Shown: piece after piece, positions 1 to 9,180 of the stretch | Position numbering within the stretch: the first letter of the stretch is position 1 | Layout: the number at the start of each line of letters is the position of its first letter | DNA from: Chromera velia | Lineage: Eukaryota > Sar > Chromeraceae | Direction: 5' to 3' | Length of the DNA: 30,000 bases | NCBI GenBank assembly: GCA_018398765.1 | Contig: JAHBMJ010004866.1 | Location: 7,501 to 37,500, forward strand | Program-made: the position numbers and the translations under genes | Notes under the pieces: model-generated | Told to the model about the DNA's origin: nothing | What the model saw: the letters and a program-made list of their open reading frames with translations, nothing else | Databases searched by the model: none

Positions 1-6
1 AGAAAG

Positions 7-46
<40 letters not shown>

Positions 47-290
47 GAGAGAGAGAGACGGACACACACTCACACACACAGACGTGCGCAGGCACACGCA
101 CAGATAGATAGATCGATAGATAGAGAGAGAAAGGGGGGGGGAGAGACAGAGAGAGAGCGAGAGGGAGAGGGAGGGAGGGAGGGAGGGAGGGAGCGAAAGA
201 GAGAGAGGAGAGGGAGAGAGAGGAGACAGACAGGCAGAGACAGACAGAAAGACAGACACAGAGGGAGAGAGAGGGAGAGAAACGGATTTG
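1..290. repeat. Purine-rich microsatellite tract (GA)n/(GGGA)n with CA and GATA patches
   Basis: The plus strand is almost entirely GA, GAGG and GACA simple repeats, with short CA and GATA patches around 60-125. The open frames seen here on either strand are low-complexity Ser/Leu/Pro strings made by the repeat, so no gene is called. The tract continues beyond the left window edge. Confidence 0.9.
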
Positions 291-902
291 GTTGGTGAAA
301 GACACCAAGAGAGAGAGAACAGACGTATAGTCCACACTGGCAGGAGACAAAGGAGGGCTCAGAGAAGAGTTCCACTGGACTACATGCATAGCTGTGTTTC
401 GGCACATGTAGGCACCCAGCTGCTTGCCTGCGTGCAACAGAGAACACGGGAAGGTGTTAGTTTCACCCTACCTCACTCCACACCGCGCTTCTTCTCCTCT
501 AGCTTCTCCTTCTGATACAGAAGTTTAACTTTTAGCTCCGGTCTCTATAAATTATAGACTGACATGCGCATTATGCAGCGCATATCTGTACTAGTAGTAT
601 ACCTTATATGCACAAACATCTCGACCTAGATCTCGACAAACGTGTTATCGATTGAATTGAATTGAATTGATGTAGTTCCCGCTAGATTGATTGATTGATT
701 GATTGAGTTCCTGATCTTCTAGCCAATCTTGCCGCATGTTCTTAGTCTAGGACAGAATGTGATTGATTGATTGACTGATATGTTCCACCCTAGGACTTTC
801 CCGCTATGTCTATCTGTCACCAGTGATTCGATACAAAAATCTAAGAGTAAAAAAAATGTTGAAGATACATCGTTGAAGAGAGCCCTAAATTAATTATGAA
901 TT
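291..902. other. Unassigned intergenic DNA with ATTGA and GATT microsatellites
   Basis: I see no coding exon with recognisable content here. Short (ATTGA)n repeats lie near 650-670 and (GATT)n repeats near 685-705 and 761-775. The stretch ends at the 10-bp target duplication of the foldback element that follows. Confidence 0.6.
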
Positions 903-912
903 TACAGGATTA
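903..912. repeat. Left 10-bp target-site duplication of the foldback element
   Basis: TACAGGATTA lies directly before the CCCTGC terminus at 913. The same ten bases follow the GCAGGG terminus at 7559-7568. This exact match on both outer sides of an inverted-repeat pair is what a transposon insertion leaves behind. Confidence 0.85.
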
Positions 913-1109
913 CCCTGCAAAAATCATGAAAAATGAGTAAATTTATAAATGAATTTAAGTGAATTTAGATGAATTTACGTAAATTTAAGCAGTGACTTTA
1001 AATGAATTTAGGTGAATTTAAGTGAAATTACAAGTGAATTTTGAAGCTAAATTCACTGTAAATTTAGATTTCTAAATTTATTTCGAAATGAATTTAGAGC
1101 TTTTTATAT
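913..1109 (+). repeat. Left arm of foldback element (10-bp periodic TGAATTTAAG array)
   Basis: Between 950 and 990 the units run at exactly 10-bp spacing (GAATTTAAGT, GAATTTAGAT, GAATTTACGT, AAATTTAAGC), then become degenerate. The arm is the reverse complement of 7349-7558 with scattered substitutions and small indels. Its last five bases, TATAT at 1105-1109, are the retrotransposon target duplication. Confidence 0.85.
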
Positions 1110-1403
1110 AGAATAAATTAAGTAGCTCAGTAATGGGCAGAGATCATGATCAGAAGAAGTGTCAGTCCTCAGTCAATCACACAGAACAGATGAATCAAAT
1201 GAATCCTGTGAAAACTCAATCGCATGGAAAATAAATCGCTTGAAATGCGCATATGCATGGATCAACCCGTGCGATTATTCGACCTGCGGCGAATAATCGT
1301 CCCGCGCACAAGATGCGCACAAGAGGCCCCAGTCCGGCCTAAAGCGTAGCGCGGCGCGGCGGCAGTACCCCACGGCACGGCGGCAGTATCCCGATCTTCA
1401 ACT
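1110..1403 (-). repeat. 3' LTR of copia element
   Basis: Direct repeat of 7055-7348 with the same length of 294 bp and about 95 percent identity by eye. On the minus strand it runs from AGTTGAAG to TTTATTCT and is preceded by the polypurine tract. Its GC-rich, CGG-repetitive 5' part contrasts with the AT-rich arm it interrupts. Confidence 0.93.
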
Positions 1404-1410
1404 CCCCCCG
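1404..1410 (-). promoter_or_regulatory. Polypurine tract next to the 3' LTR
   Basis: On the minus strand the bases immediately before the LTR are CGGGGGG, abutting AGTTGAAG. A polypurine tract at this place primes plus-strand DNA synthesis in LTR retrotransposons. It also fixes the LTR boundary. Confidence 0.7.
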
Positions 1411-1488
1411 TCTGGTGACTCATCGAAGAGGAGTCGACAGACTAAAGAACAGCCATATGCTCTAACTAAGTGCTCTAACTATGAAGGC

Positions 1489-2772
1489 TCAACGGGGTTG
1501 TCCATTCACCACAAAATCCTTCGGCCATATCACATCAAGCTTTTTCCATTTTATCAAACCGTCAGCAAGCTGCTCACTCTCTCCAGATACATGCTCGGTT
1601 GCGACGTTCATTCCATTCAATTCTTGAATGCACCACTTCAAAATTCCAGTGAGACCTTGCTCTTTCTTATTCACACCTGCTTCTGTCTGTCCAAGAGAAG
1701 TTGCACTATCTGAAAACAAACGAACACGCAGAGAGGAAAAAAGGATCCGAAGAGAACGCATAAGCATCGGAAGTCTCTTCAGACCAGCACGGATCGTAAG
1801 AAGCTCTCCACCCGGAGCTGACAAGACTAGGCGCTTTTCCTTATGTGTGACCCAATCCAAAATGTTTAACCAACACCGCAAAGACCAAGACCGATCAGCG
1901 AGTTGAATGATCACAGCAGAACGAGCGGAGCATGTCTTTCCTCTGAAGCCACTGTCCATAAATACCCACAATTCAGGGTCGTACACGGCAACAAAGATGA
2001 GTTCTTTCGGAGACGCTGCGTGCATGCGAATCAGCATGATAATGACAGCAAGGTGACGCTCAGTCAGAGTCTTACTGAAAGAGGCCAACTCACTAGCAGC
2101 AAAAGCAAGATCAAAACGCAGTCTGGCAAGCCAGGTAAGACAACCAATCCATTTCAGATACTCCCCTTCCAACGATATGTCAATCTCATCAGGCTCAAGA
2201 GGAGAGAAATCACTGTCTACCACTACCCCGCTTGGCTTGCCCCTTGGAAGAGAAGAGAGAGAGACATAACCATTCATTCCCTGATAGACTCGATTATCAG
2301 AACGTCTGATATCAAATCCCACTTGTTTTTGAGGTGTGTCCTTCAACAATTGTGCTTCATTCATTTCGATTGGCCCTTTTTCTGCAATTTGTCTGAGAGT
2401 AGCGAGAGGGTCAGGTGAAGTAAGCGCAACGTCATCGACGTGCTTCGAAAGAAGACCATCGCATGGCACGTGCTTCACTTTCGTGATGGATGAATCATCA
2501 GCAGTTGCAGGATGAGGCAGAGAATGAGAAGGTCGAACAAGAGCAAAAGTGCTTTCCATCAATTCCCCCCAACCCAGTCGAATCAGAACACGGCAAAAGA
2601 AATGAGCAAAAATCAGAGGAGCGTTTTTCAGGAGGTATACAGTACCTGCTTTCAGTCCCAAACGAAGAGCAGCAGGAGGTAACCATGCAGGCATCCTGAT
2701 ACCGATCTGTCCGACGCTGGATGGAAGGCGAGCTTGGAGGAACGCACAAGTGATGTCTGCAAAAACAATCTG
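1489..2772 (-). pseudogene. Copia reverse transcriptase C-terminal part and RNase H
   Basis: This is the second half of RT plus RNase H, in frame with the RT start upstream but cut off from it by a TGA at 2773-2775. Just after the stop comes the conserved D-I-T-C-A-F-L-Q segment carrying the first catalytic Asp. The second RT metal site reads H-V-D-D where most copia elements have Y-V-D-D. RNase H acidic residues are visible in F-M-D-S-G-F, G-G-E-L-L-T and F-S-D-S-A-T-S, followed by the terminal E-Q-L-A-D-G-L-I-K motif typical of copia RNase H. The TGA lies where related RTs have G-W, so a TGG to TGA change is the simplest cause. The frame ends at 1489, shortly before the 3' LTR. Confidence 0.9.
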
Positions 2773-3816
2773 TCAGCCCATTGTCAAAACAAAAACAAAA
2801 AGAATACGAATCAAAAAAATGGCTGGTGTCCCTGCGTAAGTTTCGACTGTCCGGCGATCAAAAAACTTGTTGCCAGCCAGGCAGAGACGAGCTTTTGCTT
2901 TTCGTGTAGCTCCTTTCACGAACTTCCATGTCATCACCCAAATCAGCGGAATAATTGTCAAGAGATTGTATGCGTGACTGTCTTTCTTTACTTCTTTCCC
3001 ATATGCAGAAAATCGTTCCCACTTCCCGATCTCCCTGTCCCCCGCTTCGTTGAATTTTCCTTCACGCACCTCCCCCATAGTTGCATCAACATGTGTCTTG
3101 CCTGTCTTCTCAGGACCATCTCTCTCAAGACAAGCAATCTTTCTATCGACTGTCTGCTTTGCTTTTGCAGCTGTCTCAAGAGAGTAACCAAAGCAAGGAA
3201 AAGAGATGAGACGAGCAGAACACACGCTTTCTTCATCGCAGGAGAAAAAGTCATGCTGACGTCGGTGGCGAGGAGAGGACAAAGAAGAAGAAAAAGAAGA
3301 AGAGGAAGAGGAAGAAGAGGAAGAAGAAACAGAAGAAAGAGAAGAGAGAGAAGGTTCCACTCCTTGTGCCTCGGCAGGTCCTTCCTCGTCTGACTCATCA
3401 GGACCGAAGAGATCCATGAAGAGAGAGGCGAGGTCGGATTCTTCTGCAACCTCAGCCGGCTGATCAGCAGGAGCTGCAGGAGGATCTATTACGTGAATGA
3501 CAGCCTGAGGAATCTTTTTTTTGTTTCCCTCCTTTTTTAAATAAAAAAGATTCGTCAATCGATCAGAATGCACTTTCTGCGAGTTCTGTACATCTGGTAG
3601 TCCCAACTGGTATCCTGTGACCTCTCCCCTCGAATGATGAATGAGGGACACAGATACAAAGCCAGCAGGTGTGCGAGAAAAACAACAAACCGGATGAAGC
3701 ATACCATTCACTGAGACCAGTGCACAGGAATGAGAAGAGTTAGAAGATGAAAGAAAAGGAACAACAGGTGGATCCCCCCCCCTCAATGTACCCCCCCTCA
3801 ATGCAGCCCCCCCGCT
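2773..3816 (-). pseudogene. Copia integrase-RT linker and N-terminal reverse transcriptase
   Basis: The first two thirds is an acidic and serine-rich linker, including a run of about 13 Ser near 3290-3340. The RT finger motif follows, with W-K-F-V-K-G and K-A-R-L-C-L-A-G, matching the copia block in which a conserved K-A-R-L-V precedes G. The frame closes at TGA 2775-2773 inside the RT palm. It is bounded upstream by an in-frame TAG at 3819-3817. There is no frameshift relative to the integrase upstream or the RT half downstream. Confidence 0.85.
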
Positions 3817-4101
3817 CTATGCTACTTGAGTCCCCTCAACTTCAGGAAACTCATGAACGACTGTCTCGGAAGGACCTTGAATGGATGGATGCATAGAGCT
3901 GCGCATGCGTGAGACAACAAACGACCACAGCCCTGACTGCGTAAACACACCAGGACTTGCATGCTTAATGTCTTTGGTGTTTGTCTTGACGGCACTCAAC
4001 CAACGAAAGCGAACGGTGCACCACTCAAACACAACAGACTCAGAACGAGAAACAGCAAAAGCAAAAATACCAAAACGACCATGAAGACGGATGGACTTGA
4101 C
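3817..4101 (-). pseudogene. Copia integrase C-terminal region between two nonsense codons
   Basis: This segment is open in the same frame as the integrase and the RT. It lies between TAA at 4104-4102 and TAG at 3819-3817. It continues the post-core integrase region: the G-K-V-P-D block before the TAA is the usual copia G-x-x-P motif, and the sequence after it resembles the region that follows in other copia elements. I read the two stops as nonsense mutations, not as gene ends. The methionine at 4032 is probably incidental. Confidence 0.65.
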
Positions 4102-4959
4102 TTATTCAGAGGGAGAAAACACGATAGGGTCACCGGGCATGAGAGAAATGTCTGGCACTTTACCCGTTGAGAGGCGCAAAGGAGACGCCTTCCGGTAGGT
4201 AGCAGTGCGGTTATATGCCCATTCAATACAAAGGCAGAGAAGAGGAACAAAACCCAAAGGAAGACCCCAAGTTGCAACAAGAGAAGCCATACCAGAACGC
4301 AAAACTGTCCACCACTTCTCCATTGGACCGCGAGAAGAGTGAGAAGCAAACGGACGAACGACCGTGCCCACACGATCAAGAACCGCACGGACATCTCCCT
4401 TAACAATGCCCTTTTCGTTGTCACAGCGAAGAAGCTTGAAGGCACCGTGAGTGAGATTCCACTCATTCACGAAGGGAAACAAGTCCTTGCCTGCCCGAGA
4501 AGAAGATGGACGGCACTGCACGACCCCTGAACGGAGATCAACAAGAGCAAAGAAAATCAACCTGCCATATGGAGTCGAACCATATACAGGGTCCAAATCT
4601 GAGAGAAATATCAGATCCGTCCATTCTTCTAAAAAGGAACGAGGAAAGGAAGACTCGGGATCGGAAGGATCACGAGAGCGGAAAGACTTGTTTACAGTAT
4701 CAACTCGGTCACACGAGACACACCAGGGAAGAACAGAAAGAAGCTTTCTTTTTGGAATGGAAAGAAACTGAGTGTTGCCCTGCTCCTTCCATGTGTCAAT
4801 CAAACGAGAAAGAGAGGGATGGATGTGTCTGTAATGCTGCATGAGGATAGAGTTTCGTACAGACACAGGCATACGAGTTGCGTCAAGTAGAAACGGACCA
4901 GAGGTGTCCGGGCCTTGACGTGTACGCGCAGCAGCAGCACGATCGATGCGAGAAGGGAC
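4102..4959 (-). pseudogene. Copia integrase (HHCC finger and DDE core)
   Basis: Integrase inserts the cDNA copy into the genome. The N-terminal finger is visible as H-Y-R-H-I-H followed about 40 residues later by C-V-S-C. The core shows an acidic S-D-L-D segment, then R-C-D-N-E-K-G (second Asp), then R-G-P-M-E-K-W-W (catalytic Glu), followed by the W-A-Y-N-R-T block and G-K-V-P-D. The segment is open from 4959, where a strong pyrimidine tract and CAG form a candidate splice acceptor, to a TAA at 4104-4102. An internal ATG exists at 4872, but the sequence upstream of it is in frame and probably coding. Confidence 0.88.
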
Positions 4960-5198
4960 CTGTATGAATGTGAGAAGAGAGAGTCAAAAAGAATAAAGTG
5001 AATGCAGCGGTAATTCTATTCAGATGAGGTCCTGCCTTTCTCTATTCGCTTCAGCCCTTACATATATTCACCCTACCACCCATTGCTGGCTCTGTTGTGG
5101 TTCAAAGGGTATTCACAAATCGGTTGACTTGGCATTCAGAGAAAGCACAGAAGTTACGGCACTCGAAGTCCCTTCAGTTCTATTCAGAACCCACTGAC
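4960..5198 (-). other. Candidate 239-nt intron inside the retrotransposon (protease to integrase)
   Basis: Protease and integrase lie in different frames, and the stretch between them has stops in both. On the minus strand the last protease codons are followed by GTCAGT at 5198-5193. Integrase is preceded by a long pyrimidine tract ending TACAG at 4960. Removing 5198-4960 joins the two frames at a codon boundary. GTCAGT is also the inferred donor of several NAXD introns in this window, so the host would recognise it. The alternative is a programmed or accidental frameshift; only transcript data can decide. Confidence 0.5.
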
Positions 5199-5765
5199 CC
5201 TTTGCGCAAGAACGGAAGTCGTAAAAGGAAAGTCTGCGCTCGGAGAAGCGCTCGTGAGCTTGGCCTTCACGATGTCTCTGTTGGAAGTCACGATTGCCGC
5301 ATACCCAGACAAGCGACAGATCTGCGGAGTCAACAAGAGCATGTGCTTGGCCCCGGGGTGGTCAGTGAGATTCCCCACGAGACGAACCACGGACTCATGA
5401 CCCGCAGCCAGTGGAATCCGAACCTCGATGATCGCTCTCTCGTTGCAGATTACGCCCCCCCCCTCTCTTGCCCCAAAGGCCTCCGTGTACACAGACTGAT
5501 GAGGCCATCGGTACACAATGTACTCAGAAACCTCTGAGAGAGGAAAGAGAGAGAAAGAACACTCGGTGTCCATGTAGAGCTTGATGCCGTTGTCGGTGTT
5601 CAGGCGGAAAGCAACCTCCTCTCCAGAATCCTCGGAGAGAACGAAGGCCATCCGCGCGCGTTCGTAAGAGGTGTCGAACCCATCTGAGTCTCTCTCACCA
5701 AGTTTGATACAGTGAGAGAACCTGGCGATGAACTGCTCTTTGTCGAAGTCGGCAGCCTGCGAACT
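5184..5765 (-). CDS. Retrotransposon aspartic protease region
   Basis: The segment is in the same frame as Gag and is separated from it only by TGA at 5768-5766. A hydrophobic strand leads into M-D-T-E-C-S, which aligns with the D-T/S-G-A-S active site of retroviral-type proteases. About 75 residues later, M-L-L-L-T-P-Q-I-C-R-L-S-G matches the second conserved hydrophobic block. The catalytic triad reads D-T-E, without the usual Gly. That may be inactivating or lineage-specific. Protease would cut the Gag-Pol precursor. The open frame ends at TGA 5186-5184, but if the candidate intron is real, coding stops at 5199. Confidence 0.6.
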   Translation of the reverse strand, partial: SSQAADFDKEQFIARFSHCIKLGERDSDGFDTSYERARMAFVLSEDSGEEVAFRLNTDNGIKLYMDTECSFSLFPLSEVSEYIVYRWPHQSVYTEAFGAREGGGVICNERAIIEVRIPLAAGHESVVRLVGNLTDHPGAKHMLLLTPQICRLSGYAAIVTSNRDIVKAKLTSASPSADFPFTTSVLAQRVSGF

Positions 5766-6986
5766 TCAATCCTCAACAGTCCTATCCTCGTCCTCCTTTT
5801 CTTCGTCATCCTCAGTATCTCCATCTCCTGCGTGTGCACGTCGGACACGCTGCTGTGAGTGCTTCTTCTTCTCGCCCTTCTTGTTCTCCTTTCCCCCAGT
5901 CATCTTCAGGTAGGTATCCGCAACGGCCTCAGCAAAGCGAACAGAAGAGAAAGACTTCCCCCCCTTTCGCTGCTGAGAACCAGAGCCACCAGAGGAAGAA
6001 GAGGAGCTCATCTGCCCCCCGCCCTTCTGATGGTCTCCTTGGAATCCTGCCCAATACCTTCCCTTCTTCTTGTCCTTGTTGATCTGCCATCCCCTGTACT
6101 TCTTAGAAAAGTTCTCCAACTTGTAGACGGTCTCCTCCGACACCTGGTGGAGGTTCAACTGGGTAGTGTCGAGCAGACAGGCCGTCTCCGCAATGGCTGC
6201 CTCCAGTCCGTTGGGCATGGAGATGTTCGGGAAGGTCGGCACAGTGAAAGTCTTCGTGGTGGTCCCGTTGGAGACAGAGAGCACACCGAAGGTCACAGAG
6301 GGAATCCAAACGTTCCAGTTGATCCGATCCACTGAATCAAACCTGCCCAGAATGTCTGTAATGAACTCCTTCTGGAAGCTGAAAGAGGATCTCACTGGCC
6401 TATCCTTCCCGTCTACCTGTTTGGTGCCCCAGGATGCAGCAAGCTTCCGGATGTCATCAGGAACACACTTCCAGAAGTGGATGCCAAGAAGTCTGTCAGA
6501 AAATTTTAGGCCCACCCTGTCCAAGGAAGCGACATCGTTGATGGCAGAGAAGGCGTTCATCGACTCACGAAGAGTCAAAGAGTTCTTCGACGCAAAGATA
6601 AAAAGAAACCAGAGGGCATCAGCCAGAAACTCATACTCTCGGTCTCCATCGATCTTCTTGTCAATGCTCTCAATGACATCCACATAAGTCTCAGTCGCCC
6701 ACTTCCTTGTCTTAGTGAGGTGCGCTTCATCAGTGTCTCCGGACGCCTTCGGAGGAGCTCGCTTGGTGGCATCGGCAAGTATCTTTTCGACAACTGAATA
6801 CAAAGCACTGTCTACATTAAGAAAGAGAATACAAAGTGATGGTCCGATGTTTGACAAACCGGACAGGGAAGCAATAGAGTTCACCCACAGTCTGAAAACT
6901 TTGGCATACGACTGTATGCTTTTGTAGTCAGTCCGTGAAGGTGGCCTCTCGGAGGTCCAGGTGATCTTGACCTCCTTGGCAGACAT
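5766..6986 (-). CDS. Gag-like structural protein of the copia element
   Basis: This 406-residue open frame starts 69 bp inside the 5' LTR. It is the first coding unit, where Gag belongs. The first 300 or so residues are mixed helix and strand without recognised motifs. The tail (about 300-406) is Lys/Gly/Ser-rich, then strongly acidic at the end. I see no C-x2-C-x4-H-x4-C zinc knuckle, so nucleic-acid binding would rest on the basic tail. It ends with TGA at 5768-5766, after which the same frame stays open into the protease. Assignment rests on position in the element, not on sequence similarity that I can name. Confidence 0.75.
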   Translation of the reverse strand: MSAKEVKITWTSERPPSRTDYKSIQSYAKVFRLWVNSIASLSGLSNIGPSLCILFLNVDSALYSVVEKILADATKRAPPKASGDTDEAHLTKTRKWATETYVDVIESIDKKIDGDREYEFLADALWFLFIFASKNSLTLRESMNAFSAINDVASLDRVGLKFSDRLLGIHFWKCVPDDIRKLAASWGTKQVDGKDRPVRSSFSFQKEFITDILGRFDSVDRINWNVWIPSVTFGVLSVSNGTTTKTFTVPTFPNISMPNGLEAAIAETACLLDTTQLNLHQVSEETVYKLENFSKKYRGWQINKDKKKGRYWAGFQGDHQKGGGQMSSSSSSGGSGSQQRKGGKSFSSVRFAEAVADTYLKMTGGKENKKGEKKKHSQQRVRRAHAGDGDTEDDEEKEDEDRTVED

Positions 6987-7054
6987 CTCTACGTATCCAG
7001 GAAGCGAGGGGAAAGGAATGACTGGAGCTTGGATGAGAGCTTACTGTTAACCGC

Positions 7055-7348
7055 AGAATAAACTAAGCAGCTCAGTAATGGGTAGAGATCATGATCAGAA
7101 GAAGTGTCAGTCCTCAGTCAATCACACAGAACAGATGAATCAAATGAATCCTGTGAAAACTCAATCGCATGGAAAAAAAATCGCTCGAAATGCGCATATG
7201 CATGGATCAACCCGCGCGATTGTTTGACCTGCGGCGAATAATCGTCCCGCGTACAAGATGCGCACAAGAGGCCCCAGTCCGGCCTAAAGCGCGGCGCGGC
7301 TCGGCGGCAGTACCCCGCGGCACGGCGGCAGTACCCCGATCTTCAACT
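7055..7348 (-). repeat. 5' LTR of copia element
   Basis: Direct repeat of 1110-1403, 294 bp, flanked outside by the TATAT target duplication (7349-7353). In LTR elements this copy carries the promoter. I see no convincing TATA box within it. The bases that follow on the minus strand (GCGGTTAACAG) would be the primer-binding site, but they do not begin with the TGG expected for full tRNA 3'-end priming. Confidence 0.93.
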
Positions 7349-7558
7349 TATATAAAAATTAATTAATGTAAATTCACTTAAATTCATTTTATAGTGAATT
7401 TAAACTTTGAAACTAAATTCATTAATGAATTTACACTCAAAATTCACTTGTAAATTCACTTAAATTCACCTAAATTCATCTAAATTCATGGCTTAAATTC
7501 ACGTAAATTCATCTAAATTCACTTAAATTCATTTGTAAATTCACTCATTTTTGCAGGG
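7349..7558 (-). repeat. Right arm of foldback element
   Basis: Inverted copy of 913-1109, built of AAATTCACTT-type 10-bp units and ending ATTTTTGCAGGG at 7558. The 10-bp duplication TACAGGATTA follows at 7559-7568. Confidence 0.85.
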
Positions 7559-7568
7559 TACAGGATTA

Positions 7569-7781
7569 CATTGTGTTCGAGGCCGAAGCCCTAGACCTGC
7601 ATACCACTTGTTTGGCGTCTGCATTACACCATACATCTATGCACATTACTCTATACCATGCATGTATACATGTAACAACACACCATATTATAATACAATT
7701 GAACACATGCATTCGTAGATGCATTCCTGCATTGTACTTTTAAACCATCGCAACCACCGGTGAAATTAAAGTGAATATATA
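7569..7781. other. Unassigned intergenic DNA between two mobile elements
   Basis: No coding potential or recognised element is visible. The stretch contains several CATGCAT and CACATGCAT-like words and ends at the 8-bp target duplication of the next transposon. Confidence 0.5.
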
Positions 7782-7789
7782 GTGACCAT

Positions 7790-8866
7790 GTTTGATTTGA
7801 TTATATTTGATTTGATTTAATTTGATTTGATTTGAGTTTCAACCTCAAATATTTGATATTTGAGGTAAGATTTGAGGTTAACCTCTTAGGGTTCCTCACT
7901 GAGTTACTAACTTACTGTCACTCTGATCATTTTTCTCATGACAATAGTTATCAGAACATTTCTGATATGTGTTTCAAAAATTTAAAAAAATATATATAAA
8001 ATTATAACGTATCAGTTCCGTAAAAATCACTTTCTTCAATGTGAATCGAATCGATCGGTGGTGGAAGCTGCTGAGAGCTTTTTCTCTGGCTTTTCGGCTT
8101 TCCAGGAGTGGATGCTCCTGGGCTTCTATTCGGTTGCGGAGAGATGACAACGGGGTGAGACGGAGAACCACGCACATGTTTGCTATTGCTGTTGGTGTTG
8201 GAACCGTCCTGTTTCTGGGTAGCTAAGCATCCAGAGTTGGTAAGTTCGGCTACCCTCTGTGCTACGCCAGGGCCGACAACAAGCTCCTTGTGTTGGAGGT
8301 GAATATAGAGAGGTCGGTAGCCTTCCTCACCTGGAGTGATGACTTTTTCAGGAGGGGGAAGTTTCTCCCCAGCCTTCTCAGCATTTACGTCTGCGGCCGC
8401 CTCCTTTGGTTTTAAATTGGTCCTCCCGCCGGGCCCTGCAGGAGCGGCCCCCCCTCCAGACGCTCAAAAAAGGGGCCGTAAAAGATGTTCCAGCACCAGA
8501 AAAGTTAACACAGCTGTTCGGGAAAACGTTCAACTGATCGGTTTACCTCTGCATGAAGTAAAAGGGGGTAAAACGTCAATTTCAGTGCAGCTCAAAACGT
8601 TTTTTTTTTGAGAGCAAACCATCAAGATTTAAGTTTTTTCTGAAATTTTTCATTTGAATCAGCATGCGTGACAGATCGGTACTTGCAAAAGTTTTTTCGG
8701 GACCTTCATATTTGAGGTTGAAAGTCATATTGATCAAATATTTGATCGTATTTGATAGGTCTTTAAACACTAGGTCCTCCCAGACTGGATATTTGATTTG
8801 AGCTTAAACCCTACCTCAAATCAAATCAAATTAAATCAAATCAAATCAAATCAAACATGGTCACTA
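7790..8866. mobile_element. Non-autonomous hAT-like transposon A (1077 bp)
   Basis: The ends are inverted, TAGTGACCATG...CATGGTCACTA, continuing into arrays of TTTGATTTGA. TGAATATA is duplicated exactly at 7782-7789 and 8867-8874. An 8-bp duplication and termini of the form YARNG are typical of hAT elements. The interior is a shortened version of element B at 9705-11780. The two align from both ends, but A lacks B's segment of roughly 10660-11393 and the block 9943-10223. No intact open frame is left, only a remnant near 7974-8177 on the minus strand shared with B. It would need a transposase supplied in trans. Confidence 0.85.
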
Positions 8867-8874
8867 TGAATATA

Positions 8875-9180
8875 CACATCTTTTAAAATATTTAAATTTT
8901 TTAATAATTGCATGGTACTCTAGACCATACTATTTACTATAACTAACCCTAGAACTAACTGTAACTTGCGTTTTTTCTCATGTATCCTTGGCATCCCTAG
9001 CAGAATTTTTAAATTAGAACCTTAATTTCAACATATTATTTTGCTTCCTGTTTAATACTATACCTGTTTAATATACGAATCCTATAGCTTCCTGCCTAGC
9101 TTCCTGCCTAGTAGCTTCCTGCATGCATTTAATTGATATATATAATTTATTTCTAGGCTCCTGCGCAAGTTATACTAGCT
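8875..9180. other. AT-rich intergenic DNA
   Basis: AT-rich sequence with repeats such as AGCTTCCTGC (9088-9122) and no coding potential. It separates element A from the AGGAATATGA hairpin. Confidence 0.5.

Larger units (their letters stand above)
1110..7348 (-). mobile_element. Ty1/copia LTR retrotransposon, degenerate, minus strand
   Basis: Two direct 294-bp LTRs (1110-1403 and 7055-7348) bound a 5.65-kb interior. TATAT is duplicated at 1105-1109 and 7349-7353. The minus strand codes, in order, Gag, aspartic protease, integrase, reverse transcriptase and RNase H; integrase before RT is the diagnostic copia order. A G-run polypurine tract abuts the 3' LTR. The LTRs differ at about 14 of 294 sites, 12 of them transitions, so the insertion is not recent. 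The pol frame stays in register from 4959 to 1489 but holds three stop codons, and a further TGA separates Gag from protease. The termini are AG..CT rather than the usual TG..CA. Confidence 0.93.
913..7558. mobile_element. Foldback/MITE-like DNA element (about 400 bp) split by a nested LTR retrotransposon
   Basis: The two arms, 913-1109 and 7349-7558, are inverted copies of each other. Both begin CCCTGCAAAAAT at the outer end and continue as degenerate 10-bp units such as TGAATTTAAG and TGAATTTAGA. A perfect 10-bp duplication, TACAGGATTA, flanks the pair. Removing the retrotransposon at 1110-7348 leaves an element of about 400 bp that is nearly all terminal inverted repeat, so single strands would fold into one long hairpin. 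There is no transposase, so it must be moved in trans. A 10-bp duplication is within the range known for Mutator-like elements (8-11 bp), but the superfamily is inference; no transposase or diagnostic terminus proves it. Confidence 0.8.

Noticed and set aside
70-515. Open frames on both strands in the left microsatellite
   Set aside because: They are Ser/Leu/Pro and Arg/Glu strings produced by GA-type repeats and have no conserved content.
2734-3393. 219-codon plus-strand frame with an Arg-rich run
   Set aside because: It is antisense to the RT linker; the Arg-rich run is the complement of the poly-Ser codons.
1489-6986. Reassigned stop codons as an explanation for open pol frames
   Set aside because: TAA, TAG and TGA all interrupt the frame, and the host genes here use stops normally, so mutation is simpler than a variant code.
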